From an uncultured Prevotellaceae bacterium (GTDB lineage Bacteria; Bacteroidota; Bacteroidia; Bacteroidales; Bacteroidaceae): a DNA stretch of 64,000 nucleotides. This document shows, piece by piece, positions 34,342 through 43,517 of the stretch. The translations under genes were made by a program, and so were the position numbers. Where the stretch lies: NCBI GenBank assembly GCA_946411565.1, contig CAMKEM010000004.1, forward strand, positions 39,617 to 103,616, read 5' to 3'. Numbering within the stretch: position 1 is the first letter of the stretch; every line of letters starts with the position of its first letter. A model generated the notes under the pieces. That model saw nothing but the letters and a program-made list of their open reading frames with translations, made no database searches and had not been told where the DNA came from.

Positions 34342-35190
34342 TTAAGGCAACGGTTTTCCCCAGTTAGGCTTGCGCTTCTCAAGGAATGCGCGACCACCTT
34401 CCTGAGCCTCGTCCATGAAGTAATAGAGCAAGGTTGCATCACCTGCAAGTTGCTGAATACCAGCCTGTCCGTCAAGCTCTGCATTAAGGCCGGCTTTGAT
34501 CATACGGAGAGCCATAGGAGAGCGTTCCATCATAGTTTTTGCCCATGAGATACATTCATCCTCAAGCTGATCGTAAGGCACAACCTTGTTCACCATACCC
34601 ATATCCTCAGCTTCCTTGGCAGTATAGAGACGGCACATGAACCAAATTTCGCGCGCCTTTTTCTGTCCTACGATACGTGCGAGGTATGAGCTTCCGAAGC
34701 CTGCATCGAAGCTTCCTACCTTCGGACCTGTCTGTCCGAACTTGGCATTTTCAGCAGCTATTGTAAGGTCGCAGACAAGATGAAGTACATGACCACCGCC
34801 AACCGCAAATCCGTTTACCATAGCTATTACTGGCTTTGGCAGACGACGAATCTGCATCTGCACATCGAGTACGCTGAGACGTGGCACGCCGGCATCATCC
34901 ACATAGCCACCACGACCTTTCACGTTCATGTCTCCTCCTGCACAGAATGCCTGCTGACGAAGATATTCCTCGTCTGTCTGTCCTTCCTTGCGAGGAGTCT
35001 CGGCACCTGTGAGGAGTACTACTCGAATATCTCGGTTCTCACGACATATTGCGAATGCCTCTGACAACTCTTTGGTTGTCAAGGGCGTGAAAGCGTTACG
35101 ATAGCGAGGGCGATTGATAGAAATCTTTGCTATGCCCTCTGCATATTCAAGGATTATCTCCTTGAAAGGGTGTAGGATTGTCCAGTTCAT
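34342..35190 (-). CDS. menB: 1,4-dihydroxy-2-naphthoyl-CoA synthase
   Basis: A 282-residue crotonase-fold enzyme that cyclises o-succinylbenzoyl-CoA. Features: [14 protein letters not shown], oxyanion loop [36 protein letters not shown], and [22 protein letters not shown] typical of MenB. Length matches the family (about 285). It lies between menD and menC in the menaquinone run. Confidence 0.95.
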   Translation of the reverse strand: MNWTILHPFKEIILEYAEGIAKISINRPRYRNAFTPLTTKELSEAFAICRENRDIRVVLLTGAETPRKEGQTDEEYLRQQAFCAGGDMNVKGRGGYVDDAGVPRLSVLDVQMQIRRLPKPVIAMVNGFAVGGGHVLHLVCDLTIAAENAKFGQTGPKVGSFDAGFGSSYLARIVGQKKAREIWFMCRLYTAKEAEDMGMVNKVVPYDQLEDECISWAKTMMERSPMALRMIKAGLNAELDGQAGIQQLAGDATLLYYFMDEAQEGGRAFLEKRKPNWGKPLP

Positions 35191-35204
35191 ATATTTATAA
35201 TTAT

Positions 35205-35361
35205 GGCCTCTCCCCCCGCTCCTGACACATACTCTGATATTATCAATATCGGACTTCCCCCGTAGGGAGGGAGCTGGAAGGCGATGGCATGTTTATTATT
35301 CAATTTTAGTTTTGGGGGGATCCAGCTCCCTCCCTACGGGGGAGGGCGGGGGGAGAGGCCA
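35205..35361. repeat. Family A repeat pair at the menD/menB junction, left arm with nested palindrome
   Basis: Left arm 35205-35286 is split by a 31-bp segment (35226-35256) that matches, in reverse orientation, the insert at 27306-27336 with three mismatches. Right arm 35322-35361. The right arm is read as the C-terminal tail of MenD. Confidence 0.9.
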
Positions 35362-36931
35362 CCTCTAATAGTCTTGCCGCATTTCCTCCTTCTTCCGTCA
35401 GCCAGTCGATGGCATTGGCAATATCTTCAGCCTTGCTTACAGCCTTTCTTGAAATGCCGTATTGATGACAAGCACCTACGGCAGTTGTGTGGTGTGATGC
35501 CATAACGTATTCATCGCGGGCAGGAGAATTCTCCAATCCTGGCAACTGCTTAAAGATTTCGCCACCTCCATTATTTAGGAGAAGCATGCGGAGATTAGGT
35601 TTCAGGTGCATGTTCCAGAGAGCGTTCTGGTCATAGAAGAAACTGAGGTCTCCTATAACGCAATACACATTTCCTTCGCTAACGAGAGATGCGCCAACGG
35701 CTGTGGAGAGAGAGCCTTCTATTCCGTTAAGACCTCGATTGCAGAACACGAAATGATTGGCATGACGTGCTGCAAGACGTATGGCGGTAGAGTTTGCGTA
35801 ATACACATCCGACTCTTTCGTCATGCGTTTCTCAAGTTCCTGAACGGCTTGTTCCGTAATCTTGACAGGCTGTTTCTTCGCATCTTCCCTTACGGATGAG
35901 AGAAGTCTGTCCCAGTTCATGCCAAATGCGTTCTTCTCTAACTGGAGAATAGAGGATAAATCCTCAAAAACGGTTGTAGCAGAGCCTTGAAGAATATAGC
36001 TTGCGTGCTGCGTGATATCCTCAATCTGCATTTGCTCGTTGAGCATCACTATTGTGCAGTCGTCAAGAGTGCGCATGAACTGTCGCAAACGCTTGCTGAT
36101 AGTCGTACTACCTATAAATAACAGGAAGTCAGGCTTATAATCCTCTGTATCAGAACCTAACTTGATAAAGGTATCATCAAGACTTGGTGAAGGATCATCG
36201 GAAGAGAGAGGCTCAGAAAGGATAGTTATGCCTTGACGGAGCTTTGCTATTGCCTTGCTTGGTATCTCGTAGCGTTGGCTCTGTCCTATGACGAACATAG
36301 GGCGTTGTGAGCGTGAAAGCATATCGAGGAAGTATTTCCTTTCAATCTCGTCTGTCCAACGAAGTGGATATATGCCTTGAAGTTCTGGAAGTTCCTTTGT
36401 CGTGAAATCAAAGAGAGGTTCGGTTATCGGTACATTGATATGTACAGATTTCTTTGTCGTCATCAAGGTAAGGATAGCCTCGCAAACAAGTCTGCGACAA
36501 TACCATTCCTCTATATCGTCCTTACATTCAGGAAGGTTCACACTTTTCTCAACAAAAGAACCTAAGGCATTTGGCTGTGGCATGGTCTGGCCGTCAAGTT
36601 GACCTATCCAAGCCTGTGGCCTGTCGGCAGAAATGACGATTATTCCACGATTTTGATATGAAGCCTCTGCTGCTCCTGGGAGGGTGTTGAGAAGGGCAGA
36701 GCCGGAAGTCACACATACAGCAACCATCTCGCCTGTCTGATGCGCTATTCCTAAAGTCACGAAAGCGGCAGAGCGTTCATCGGTCACAGGATGACAGATG
36801 AATTTCGGTGATTCGTTAAAATTATGTACGATAGGAGCATTTCGACTGCCAGGGCACACAACAATGTGCTCAACTCCGTAGTCGATTAGCAGAGAGGTTA
36901 GTATGTTGATATTTTCCTTGGAAGAAAACAT
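35306..36931 (-). CDS. menD: SEPHCHC synthase with repeat-encoded C-terminus
   Basis: A 541-residue thiamine-diphosphate enzyme joining 2-oxoglutarate and isochorismate. Features: VVCPGSRNAPIVHNF at the N-terminus, the ThDP-activating Glu region in PVTDERSAAFVTLG, GLNGIEGSLSTAVGA, and the Mg/ThDP motif VIGDLSFFYDQNALWN. The last about 18 residues (ASPPALPRREGAGSPQN) are a translated family A repeat arm, so both the tail and the stop codon come from the repeat. No menF is seen upstream. Confidence 0.94.
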   Translation of the reverse strand: MFSSKENINILTSLLIDYGVEHIVVCPGSRNAPIVHNFNESPKFICHPVTDERSAAFVTLGIAHQTGEMVAVCVTSGSALLNTLPGAAEASYQNRGIIVISADRPQAWIGQLDGQTMPQPNALGSFVEKSVNLPECKDDIEEWYCRRLVCEAILTLMTTKKSVHINVPITEPLFDFTTKELPELQGIYPLRWTDEIERKYFLDMLSRSQRPMFVIGQSQRYEIPSKAIAKLRQGITILSEPLSSDDPSPSLDDTFIKLGSDTEDYKPDFLLFIGSTTISKRLRQFMRTLDDCTIVMLNEQMQIEDITQHASYILQGSATTVFEDLSSILQLEKNAFGMNWDRLLSSVREDAKKQPVKITEQAVQELEKRMTKESDVYYANSTAIRLAARHANHFVFCNRGLNGIEGSLSTAVGASLVSEGNVYCVIGDLSFFYDQNALWNMHLKPNLRMLLLNNGGGEIFKQLPGLENSPARDEYVMASHHTTAVGACHQYGISRKAVSKAEDIANAIDWLTEEGGNAARLLEVASPPALPRREGAGSPQN

Positions 36932-36937
36932 AGTATA

Positions 36938-37054
36938 AATGAAAAATCAAAAAATGAAAAATGAAAAATACAGTTTACGTTTTATGCGTATTCTCATTCG
37001 CAAGATATGCTAAATCGTATTTTATAATTTTTCATTATTCATTTTTCATTTTAG
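36938..37054. repeat. Paired 'tgaaaaa' word repeat
   Basis: Left arm of 'atgaaaaatgaaaaata' words, right arm of 'tttttcattattcattttt' words, and a loop of about 45 bases containing ATTCGCAAG. Relatives lie at 45327-45443 and 46756-46852. Confidence 0.8.
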
Positions 37055-37287
37055 AAAAAAGGTGGTCGCACCGATGATGTGATGAAAACTCCGAGTAAAA
37101 AAGATTTGAGGACTCCCCGTCTTTGTAATCCATCGGCTTTTCAGCTTTCCTGATGTGATGTCACCCGAAGTGTTTATGCCATCAGGGGTAATGGCCCGCC
37201 ATTGACAAAAGAAGCTGTCTCGGTTTTCAGAATTATTTGATGAGTATCCCGATCGAACCGGTGCGACCTAATATTTCTTTGTTTTTA
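37051..37287 (-). ncRNA. Structured RNA with own promoter and terminator, unassigned
   Basis: On the minus strand a -7 box TACCTTTG (37301-37294) precedes a transcript whose 5' GGTCGCACCG (37268-37259) pairs with CGGTGCGACC (37073-37064), followed by ACCTTTTTTCT. A second nested stem pairs GAAAACCGAG with CTCGGAGTTTTC. Inside are a CAGCTT/AAGCTG stem enclosing two hairpins (AATGG-CGGG-CCATT and CCTGATG/CATCAGG). This gives a multibranched RNA of about 206 nt between closing-stem ends. It does not show the sequence signatures I know for tmRNA, RNase P, SRP RNA or common riboswitches. It could be a free-standing RNA or a leader upstream of menD. Confidence 0.65.
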
Positions 37288-37293
37288 TGTCTG

Positions 37294-37301
37294 CAAAGGT
37301 A
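37294..37301 (-). promoter_or_regulatory. -7 element of the structured RNA
   Basis: TACCTTTG on the minus strand, an exact TAnnTTTG match. The -33 region is imperfect. It directs transcription into the structured RNA. Confidence 0.65.
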
Positions 37302-37340
37302 ATAATTTTTTTCGATAAACCATTGAAATAACCGAAAAAA

Positions 37341-38051
37341 TTATTCTTCTGCCAAAGATTGCATCACCCTTTGCATGTTTTCGAGCATAGTATTCATGTT
37401 CTCTGGTGTCTTGCAAACAGCAAGGAAGAGATCGTTGAGGTCTATGTCGTCAGGTGTATTGACTGGTGAATTGTGGAGCAAAGTTTGCATATTATCTGCA
37501 AGAAGTCGGTATATGCAAACCACATTAGTAGGCTTTGTATGTGCCTTTACAGCCTTTCTGCCTGACTGATATCCTCTTATCACGGCTATCACCATAGCTC
37601 GAATGGCTATATCTGATGATACCTTACCAGCCTCAAGAGGTGCCATATCCTCGTTGATTACCTCGAAATATTCCTCGATGCTCATCACATGGCCTTGCAG
37701 AACAGCGTAGAAGTTTCTGCGATACTCGTCAGCCATAAGGTTGAAGAGCTTGTCTGTTCGACAGGCGTGTTGCATCATCGTCATGGAATTGAGGGATGCA
37801 GGATCTGCCTCGCGAAGACGTTGTTCCAGTTGCTCGTGCGAAGGATAGTTGACAATGGCAATAGCATCAAAGATACTCTCATAAAGGAACTGAGCCATTT
37901 CCTCGTAATGATCAAGCAATAATTGCTTCATCTGACGAGGCTCTACGCTCTGAGGACCATCGGCTTCAGGAAGGCTTCCCTCTACTATTCCTTCAACGAA
38001 TGAAGTGAAGAAACCTCTGACTATTGCTGGTATTATTCTTGGTGAATTCAA
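37341..38051 (-). CDS. Hypothetical alpha-helical cytoplasmic protein
   Basis: A 236-residue protein, mostly helical, acidic, with no signal peptide or TM segment. Features: a Met-rich C-terminus (ENMNTMLENMQRVMQSLAEE) and NYPSHEQLEQRLREADPASL. I do not recognise the family. It lies 27 bases downstream of the deacetylase gene's end on the same strand and may be co-transcribed with it. Confidence 0.78.
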   Translation of the reverse strand: MNSPRIIPAIVRGFFTSFVEGIVEGSLPEADGPQSVEPRQMKQLLLDHYEEMAQFLYESIFDAIAIVNYPSHEQLEQRLREADPASLNSMTMMQHACRTDKLFNLMADEYRRNFYAVLQGHVMSIEEYFEVINEDMAPLEAGKVSSDIAIRAMVIAVIRGYQSGRKAVKAHTKPTNVVCIYRLLADNMQTLLHNSPVNTPDDIDLNDLFLAVCKTPENMNTMLENMQRVMQSLAEE

Positions 38052-38078
38052 AATTACTTACGAATTAATTATCAAAAA

Positions 38079-38690
38079 TTATTTGAAAATCTTGAATTGA
38101 TACCCTTGTGATATAAGCCATTCCAGAGATTCTGGAAGAGCTGTCTGAAGTTTGTCGATGCTCTTCAGAGAATCATGGAAGGTGATGATTGAACCGTTGC
38201 GTGTGTAGGTCTTTATGTTGTTGACCACATCCTCGGCTGTAAGAAGCTTTGAGTAGTCGCGTGTAACGACATCCCACATTACAACCTTGTATTTGCGCTT
38301 GAGCCAGATATAGGCCGCAGGTCTCATCCACCCATGTGGTGGACGGAAATACTTGGAATGAATCAGCTCATTAGCCTTGTTGGTATTCTTCACATACGTC
38401 TTCAGGGTATGTCGAACACTACCCATGTGGTTGTATGTGTGATTTCCAACCTGATGTCCCTCAGCCTTTATGCGTTCAAAGAGATGAGGGTACTTACGAA
38501 CATTGTCACCTACCATAAAGAATGTAGCCTTTATCCCATACTTTGCTAAAGTGTCAAGAATAAAGGGTGTTGCTTCCGGAATCGGTCCATCATCAAAGGT
38601 GAGATAAACCGAATGCTCCTTTGGATCCATTCGCCAATAAGCCTTGGGATAGATCCAACGGAGCCATATGGTAGGTTGTTCAATTATCAT
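38079..38690 (-). CDS. Polysaccharide deacetylase (NodB domain)
   Basis: A 203-residue NodB/CE4 enzyme. Motif 1 is YLTFDDGPIPEA (catalytic Asp pair), the zinc motif is GNHTYNHMG, and RPPHGW provides motif 3. It removes N- or O-acetyl groups from a cell-surface or peptidoglycan sugar. No clear signal peptide; a hydrophobic N-terminus is absent, so location is uncertain. Its ATG (38690-38688) is immediately next to the stop codon of the upstream large membrane protein, giving a zero-base gap and likely co-translation. Confidence 0.9.
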   Translation of the reverse strand: MIIEQPTIWLRWIYPKAYWRMDPKEHSVYLTFDDGPIPEATPFILDTLAKYGIKATFFMVGDNVRKYPHLFERIKAEGHQVGNHTYNHMGSVRHTLKTYVKNTNKANELIHSKYFRPPHGWMRPAAYIWLKRKYKVVMWDVVTRDYSKLLTAEDVVNNIKTYTRNGSIITFHDSLKSIDKLQTALPESLEWLISQGYQFKIFK

Positions 38691-41600
38691 TTATTCACCG
38701 AAATTGCCGCCACGATTGTGATATACAGTCATGAGACTCTCAAATTCCTTGTTCTTCTTCTGTACCAATGTTGCATCATACTGATTTGCAATCTCAAGGA
38801 GACGCTGCATGGTATAGAAGTGGAGCATACAGTCACGCTGAGACTGGTTGAAGCGGTTCTGGCTCAGAGAAAGATACCAGGTAAGATACTGCTGGCTGTT
38901 CTTCCACATAGCCTCGAACACCTCTTCTGCCTTCTTCTTTTCTCCAACAGAATAGTAGCCGTTAAGGAAGTCCATGCCACCGCTCAGGTATGTCATAGGA
39001 ACGTTGTATGCAGGCAGAACCTTTTCTGCGTATGCGAGAACCTTCTTTGCCTTATCGTTCTTGCCTTCCTGAAGGAGGTGAGTGATGAGGCTACCGAACA
39101 GGCGACGATGTGTGAAGCACATACGCATTACTGTCTCATCAAGATAGAGTCCTGGTGTCTCAAGACCACCAAACTTGAACTTGTTCATGACATTATTGTA
39201 TGTCTTCTCTGTATCGAAGTTGGTCTGCTCGTTTGTAGCGAACGGAGTGATACGGTTTACAAGACCTTCCTGAATGAAGTTGTCGCCGAGGTTCATGAAG
39301 TTCTCAGCACCTACGGTGAGGGCAACGTAGAGAGGACGTGTCCAGTTGGCGTTGCTTATCATCTCAAGCATCATGAGGTCGTTCTTGTAGAGAGCGTGCT
39401 TACCCTTAAGTGAGATTGCCATCTTCTCAGGAATCTGAATCTCATTTCCAGCAGAGTCGCGTGGAATCATCATACCGCTCTTCCTTACTGCGTTAGCGTC
39501 AATAGTGAGATAGAGGGTATCTGTTGGGATTACATGCATATCACCCGTACCGCCACGAACCCAATACTTCATTACGTTGTGGATGTCGAATGGATCCTCG
39601 CCATACTGCTTACGAGCTGCCTCTGGGTTCTGTGCATAGAAATCCCTGATTTGACTCTTCAGCTCTGGAGCAACGGTAATGTACTCGTTAGTACCTGAGC
39701 AATAGTCGAGACGTCTCCAAGTGATAGGAAGTGCAGGAGATTCGTATGCCGGACGCATCATCTGGTCGATGTACCAGTCTGTCTGTAGATATGAAAGGTT
39801 GCAGACACGGGCATCTGTACCTACACCCTCAACATCCTGATTGTACCAGAGTGGGAAGGTATCATTATCACCATTTGTATAGATGACTGGATATGTGCCT
39901 TCCTGCATAGAGTTCAGATAGTTCTGACCGAAGTCACGACAGCAATAGCGACCTGAACGATCGTGATCGTCCCATGTCTGTGAAGCCATCTGAACAGGAA
40001 CAAGCAGACCTGCACATCCGATGATTCCTGCAAGTGCCACGTTCTCCTTCTTTGTCTTACGAGCAATAAGGTCGATGATAGCAGCGATACCCATACCACA
40101 CCAGATAGAGAATGCATAGAATGAACCTGCGTATGCGTAGTCACGCTCACGAGGCTGCAAAGGTGTCTGGTTAAGATAGAGTACGATAGCGAGACCTGTC
40201 ATGAAGAACAGGAAGAATACTACCCAGAATTGCTGAATACCCTTCTTGCCACGATATGCCTGCCAGAAGAGACCGATAAGACCGAGAATGAGAGGCAGAC
40301 AGTAGAACACGTTATGTCCCTTGTTATTCTTAAGCTCGTCAGGAAGGAGATTCTGGTCACCAAGCATAGCATTATCGATGAATGGAATACCTGTGAGCCA
40401 GTTGCCATGCTCAAGTTCGCCATGTCCCTGAAGGTCGTTCTGACGACCTGCGAAGTTCCACATGAAATAACGCCAGTACATGAAGTTGCATTGGTATGAG
40501 AGGAAGAAGCGGATGTTCTCCATCATAGTAGGCATATTTACTGTCATCATTTCACCACAGCGGTCATAGTTCACAGAATTTGTCTCTATACCGCCCATCC
40601 AGTCCTCGTATGCTTTGACGTGATTTGGGTCAGAGCTATGCATACGTGGGAAGAGCATATTCTGTGCATATACGTATGAATCCTTTGTGCGAACTGTGAA
40701 GTATGAGTCCTTCTCGTCTGCTGATGCCTTTTCTCTACGCTGGATTACAGGAGCACCCTCCTTCATCTCAGGACGGCACATATTGCCTTCAACCTTGAGA
40801 GCAACCTGTGAAGCGTATGAAGGACCATAGAGCAATGGACGATCACCATACTGGTCACGGCTGAGGTAGTTACCGAGAGTGAAGATATCCTCTGGTGAGT
40901 TCTGATCCATTGGTGGGTTAGCACTTGAACGAACCACAATCAGAGCGTAGGTAGAATAGCCGATCATCAGCATCAGCATACAGCAAAGAGCTGTGTTCTT
41001 GATGCGTGAGGTAACATAGTATGCCTTTGTCTTCTTGTTCTTGAGCTGGAGAGCACCATAGAGCAAGGCAAGGATGATGATGCCGATAACTACAGCTGAC
41101 CATCCATATCCATAGAATGGAATACCGAGCATTCCAACGGCAAGAAGGAATGAGATATTTGTCTTCTTGAAACTCTTGTCAACATAGCTCTCGTAGATAG
41201 CCCATACAACAACGCCAACAAGCAGAGCGATATAGACAATCTCACCTGTGTTGAATGGCATTCCGAGGGTGTTCACGAAGAACAACTCGAACCAACCACC
41301 AACGGTTATGATACCTGGTACAACGCCATAGAGTACTGCTGCTACTATAACAACACTTATTGCAAGTGCTATGAGCGAACCCTTGAGGTCTGCGTCTGGA
41401 TAACGCTTGTAGTAATATACAAGTACGATAGCAGGAATACAGAGCAGGTTCAGAAGGTGTACTCCAATAGACAGACCTGTCATATAGGTGATAAGTACGA
41501 GCCAACGGTCTGAATGTGGTGCGTCTGCATTATCCTCCCATTTCAGAATCATCCAGAATACAACTGCTGTAAAGGCACTTGAATAGGCATAAACCTCACC

Positions 41601-42029
41601 TTCAACGGCAGAGAACCAGAATGTATCAGAGAATGTGTATATGAGTGCGCCAACCAAGCCAGAAGCCTCGATGGCTATTGTCTTTGTAGTGGTGAGTTCA
41701 TCCCAATTATCTATTAGCAGACGGCGTACAAGGTGCGTTATCGTCCAGAATAGGAACAAGATACACGTAGCCGACAAGAGAGCACTCATGGTGTTTACCA
41801 TACGTGCCACGTCTGAAGGGTCGCTAACAAATTGGGTGAATAGGTTGGCTGTGAGCATAAAGAATGGTGCGCCAGGTGGGTGACCAACTTCGAGCTTGTA
41901 GCCTGTAGTGATAAATTCAGGACAGTCCCAGAAAGAGGCTGTAGGTTCAATGGTAGAGCAATATACAAAGGCTGCAATAAAGAATGTTACCCAGCCGAGT
42001 ACGTTGTCTATCAGTCTGTACTGTTTCAT
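38691..42029 (-). CDS. TMEM260/DUF2723-like integral membrane protein (probable O-glycosyltransferase)
   Basis: An 1112-residue protein with about 12 TM helices in the first 700 residues and a soluble C-terminal part. The N-terminal block FWDCPEFITTGYKLEVGHPPGAPFFML is the DUF2723 signature, a family now linked to the O-mannosyltransferase TMEM260 (GT-C fold). The C-terminal third contains helical TPR-like stretches. A role in protein O-glycosylation or polyprenyl-sugar transfer is inferred from the family. It starts behind a hairpin repeat at 42080-42180 that would lie in its leader. Confidence 0.88.
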   Translation of the reverse strand: MKQYRLIDNVLGWVTFFIAAFVYCSTIEPTASFWDCPEFITTGYKLEVGHPPGAPFFMLTANLFTQFVSDPSDVARMVNTMSALLSATCILFLFWTITHLVRRLLIDNWDELTTTKTIAIEASGLVGALIYTFSDTFWFSAVEGEVYAYSSAFTAVVFWMILKWEDNADAPHSDRWLVLITYMTGLSIGVHLLNLLCIPAIVLVYYYKRYPDADLKGSLIALAISVVIVAAVLYGVVPGIITVGGWFELFFVNTLGMPFNTGEIVYIALLVGVVVWAIYESYVDKSFKKTNISFLLAVGMLGIPFYGYGWSAVVIGIIILALLYGALQLKNKKTKAYYVTSRIKNTALCCMLMLMIGYSTYALIVVRSSANPPMDQNSPEDIFTLGNYLSRDQYGDRPLLYGPSYASQVALKVEGNMCRPEMKEGAPVIQRREKASADEKDSYFTVRTKDSYVYAQNMLFPRMHSSDPNHVKAYEDWMGGIETNSVNYDRCGEMMTVNMPTMMENIRFFLSYQCNFMYWRYFMWNFAGRQNDLQGHGELEHGNWLTGIPFIDNAMLGDQNLLPDELKNNKGHNVFYCLPLILGLIGLFWQAYRGKKGIQQFWVVFFLFFMTGLAIVLYLNQTPLQPRERDYAYAGSFYAFSIWCGMGIAAIIDLIARKTKKENVALAGIIGCAGLLVPVQMASQTWDDHDRSGRYCCRDFGQNYLNSMQEGTYPVIYTNGDNDTFPLWYNQDVEGVGTDARVCNLSYLQTDWYIDQMMRPAYESPALPITWRRLDYCSGTNEYITVAPELKSQIRDFYAQNPEAARKQYGEDPFDIHNVMKYWVRGGTGDMHVIPTDTLYLTIDANAVRKSGMMIPRDSAGNEIQIPEKMAISLKGKHALYKNDLMMLEMISNANWTRPLYVALTVGAENFMNLGDNFIQEGLVNRITPFATNEQTNFDTEKTYNNVMNKFKFGGLETPGLYLDETVMRMCFTHRRLFGSLITHLLQEGKNDKAKKVLAYAEKVLPAYNVPMTYLSGGMDFLNGYYSVGEKKKAEEVFEAMWKNSQQYLTWYLSLSQNRFNQSQRDCMLHFYTMQRLLEIANQYDATLVQKKNKEFESLMTVYHNRGGNFGE

Positions 42030-42079
42030 TTATTTACTTAAGTATTTATAAAATGATGTTTTATCCTTTTTAGGAATTT

Positions 42080-42183
42080 GTTATTATCCAATTCCGTGCA
42101 AACTTAGGCTCGCACGATAAAAATAGTGCGTGTCAGCCTCCAAAAGGCTGGCGCACGTCTTTGATTTTTATCGTGCAAAATTA
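42080..42183. repeat. Hairpin repeat related to the right-end 80-bp array, with -7 box
   Basis: Contains 'ctcgcacga', 'atagtgcgtgtcagcc', 'aaaaggctggcgcacgt' in the order found in the array at 63745-64000. The minus-strand TAATTTTG (42183-42176) next to it may start the TMEM260-like transcript, putting the hairpin in its leader. The 580-base gap 42030-42609 also holds P6. Confidence 0.78.
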
Positions 42184-42321
42184 CTAAATATAGTGTAGAA
42201 AAAAGAATGAATTTCAGAAAAAATGCGAATTAAGGCTTGATTTTGTTTTCTTTAACTTTTTGAGGGTTGAAAAGTAACTATTCTGAAATTCCAAGGAAAA
42301 TCCGTTCTTCGTAGGGGGTAA

Positions 42322-42432
42322 ATACCATTTACTTACCATTAAAATACCATTAATTTACCATTAAAATACCATTCGCAATGGTATTATAATGGTATTATTA
42401 TGGTAATATAATGGTAATATAATGGTATTATC
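42322..42432. repeat. Palindromic element P6 (TACCATTA words)
   Basis: Centre ATACCATTCGCAATGGTAT (42367-42385). The arms are runs of 'taccattaaaa' and 'taatggtat' words. Confidence 0.85.
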
Positions 42433-42521
42433 ATCGGACTTACAATGGATTTAGGGGGAAACTATAACGGACTTGCATTATTCACAGGTTTGATGTTTTT
42501 CTTCAAAATTATTGTGGTAAA

Positions 42522-42553
42522 TTTGGAGATTTATGGGATATTGTATATTTTTG
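42522..42553 (+). promoter_or_regulatory. Promoter of the lipoprotein gene
   Basis: TTTG (42522-42525), 20 nt, TATTTTTG (42546-42553). Confidence 0.82.
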
Positions 42554-42609
42554 CATTCATGTTTGCGAATGCAAGGAATATTTTTGTTTTTATAACATGC
42601 AATTAGAAT

Positions 42610-43473
42610 ATGAAGTTTATAAGATTTTGTTTGTTGTTTGCTGTGGCTTTTGCTTTATGTTCTTGTAAACATGAAGTTAGGGAGATTTCTCCTGATAAAA
42701 TAGGCGGTTATTGGGAACTACAGAATGATGTAAAGTTCTCAGGATTAGCATTCACCCACATGTGGTTTATGGATAACGAACATCGTCCTATTTTTGTTGT
42801 TGATCCAGTAGTCTATGATACTATATATGAGTATAAAAAGGTGTTTGTGACTGGGGATTCGCTTCGCCTTATTGACCATAATGACAAGGAAATGATTGTC
42901 AAGATAAAGGAACTGTGTGATAGTGCGCTTGTTTTGACTGATTTTCCTGGTGCGAGTGATGATTTGGTGTTTAGAAATCCTGAGTATGTACCAGGTTTTG
43001 ATAAGAATGGTGAATTTGCTGCTCTTCAATCACTTCCTAGCCGTAAATATAGCATTACGAAGGATTCTCTTGATATCAATATGAAATCGTATAGTGTAAG
43101 GGAATGGGCGGATGGAGAGTATGTCGCTTTGACAAATAAACAAGTTGCCAAAGCGCGTGACATTGCAAAGGAATATTTGAAAAATAAGTCATATCTAAAG
43201 AATGGTTGGAATAAGAGTGAAGAACCAAAAGATTTTGATGAATATTTAAGGCAGTATTTGGGCTATAAGAAGGATGGAAAATTAATTGCAGCTATTAAGA
43301 TGTCTATATTTCGTCATGAAACATATAGTCCTTTCCCTTATATGGGCTTGAAAACTTGGATGGCGGAATCTACAGGAGGAGGTTGTAATTATTTACATTT
43401 CGAAATAGACATAGAGGAAGGGAAAGTTCTCTCATTTCACTCTAATGTGGTTTCGTGTATGCTTGGATATTAA
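42610..43473 (+). CDS. Hypothetical lipoprotein
   Basis: A 287-residue protein with a lipoprotein signal peptide: MKFIRFCLLFAVAFALCSCK, lipobox Cys at residue 19. The mature part begins with a lipocalin-like segment (GGYWELQNDVKFSGLAF) and shows beta-rich repeats, with a Gly/Cys region near the C-terminus (STGGGCNYLHFEID). I do not recognise a named family. It is monocistronic, flanked by its own promoter and a terminator. Confidence 0.8.
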   Translation: MKFIRFCLLFAVAFALCSCKHEVREISPDKIGGYWELQNDVKFSGLAFTHMWFMDNEHRPIFVVDPVVYDTIYEYKKVFVTGDSLRLIDHNDKEMIVKIKELCDSALVLTDFPGASDDLVFRNPEYVPGFDKNGEFAALQSLPSRKYSITKDSLDINMKSYSVREWADGEYVALTNKQVAKARDIAKEYLKNKSYLKNGWNKSEEPKDFDEYLRQYLGYKKDGKLIAAIKMSIFRHETYSPFPYMGLKTWMAESTGGGCNYLHFEIDIEEGKVLSFHSNVVSCMLGY

Positions 43474-43476
43474 TAA

Positions 43477-43508
43477 AAATAGCCAGAGAGATAGTCCTCT
43501 GGCTATTT
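43477..43508. terminator. Bidirectional terminator
   Basis: AAATAGCCAGAG (43477-43488) pairs with CTCTGGCTATTT (43497-43508). A/T tracts on both sides suit the convergent lipoprotein and macro-like genes. Confidence 0.88.
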
Positions 43509-43517
43509 CTGATTATT

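Noticed and set aside
37051..37287. Assignment of the structured RNA to 6S, tmRNA, SRP, RNase P, TPP, SAM or cobalamin classes
   Set aside because: Length suits 6S, but the fold is multibranched; none of the class signature sequences were seen.
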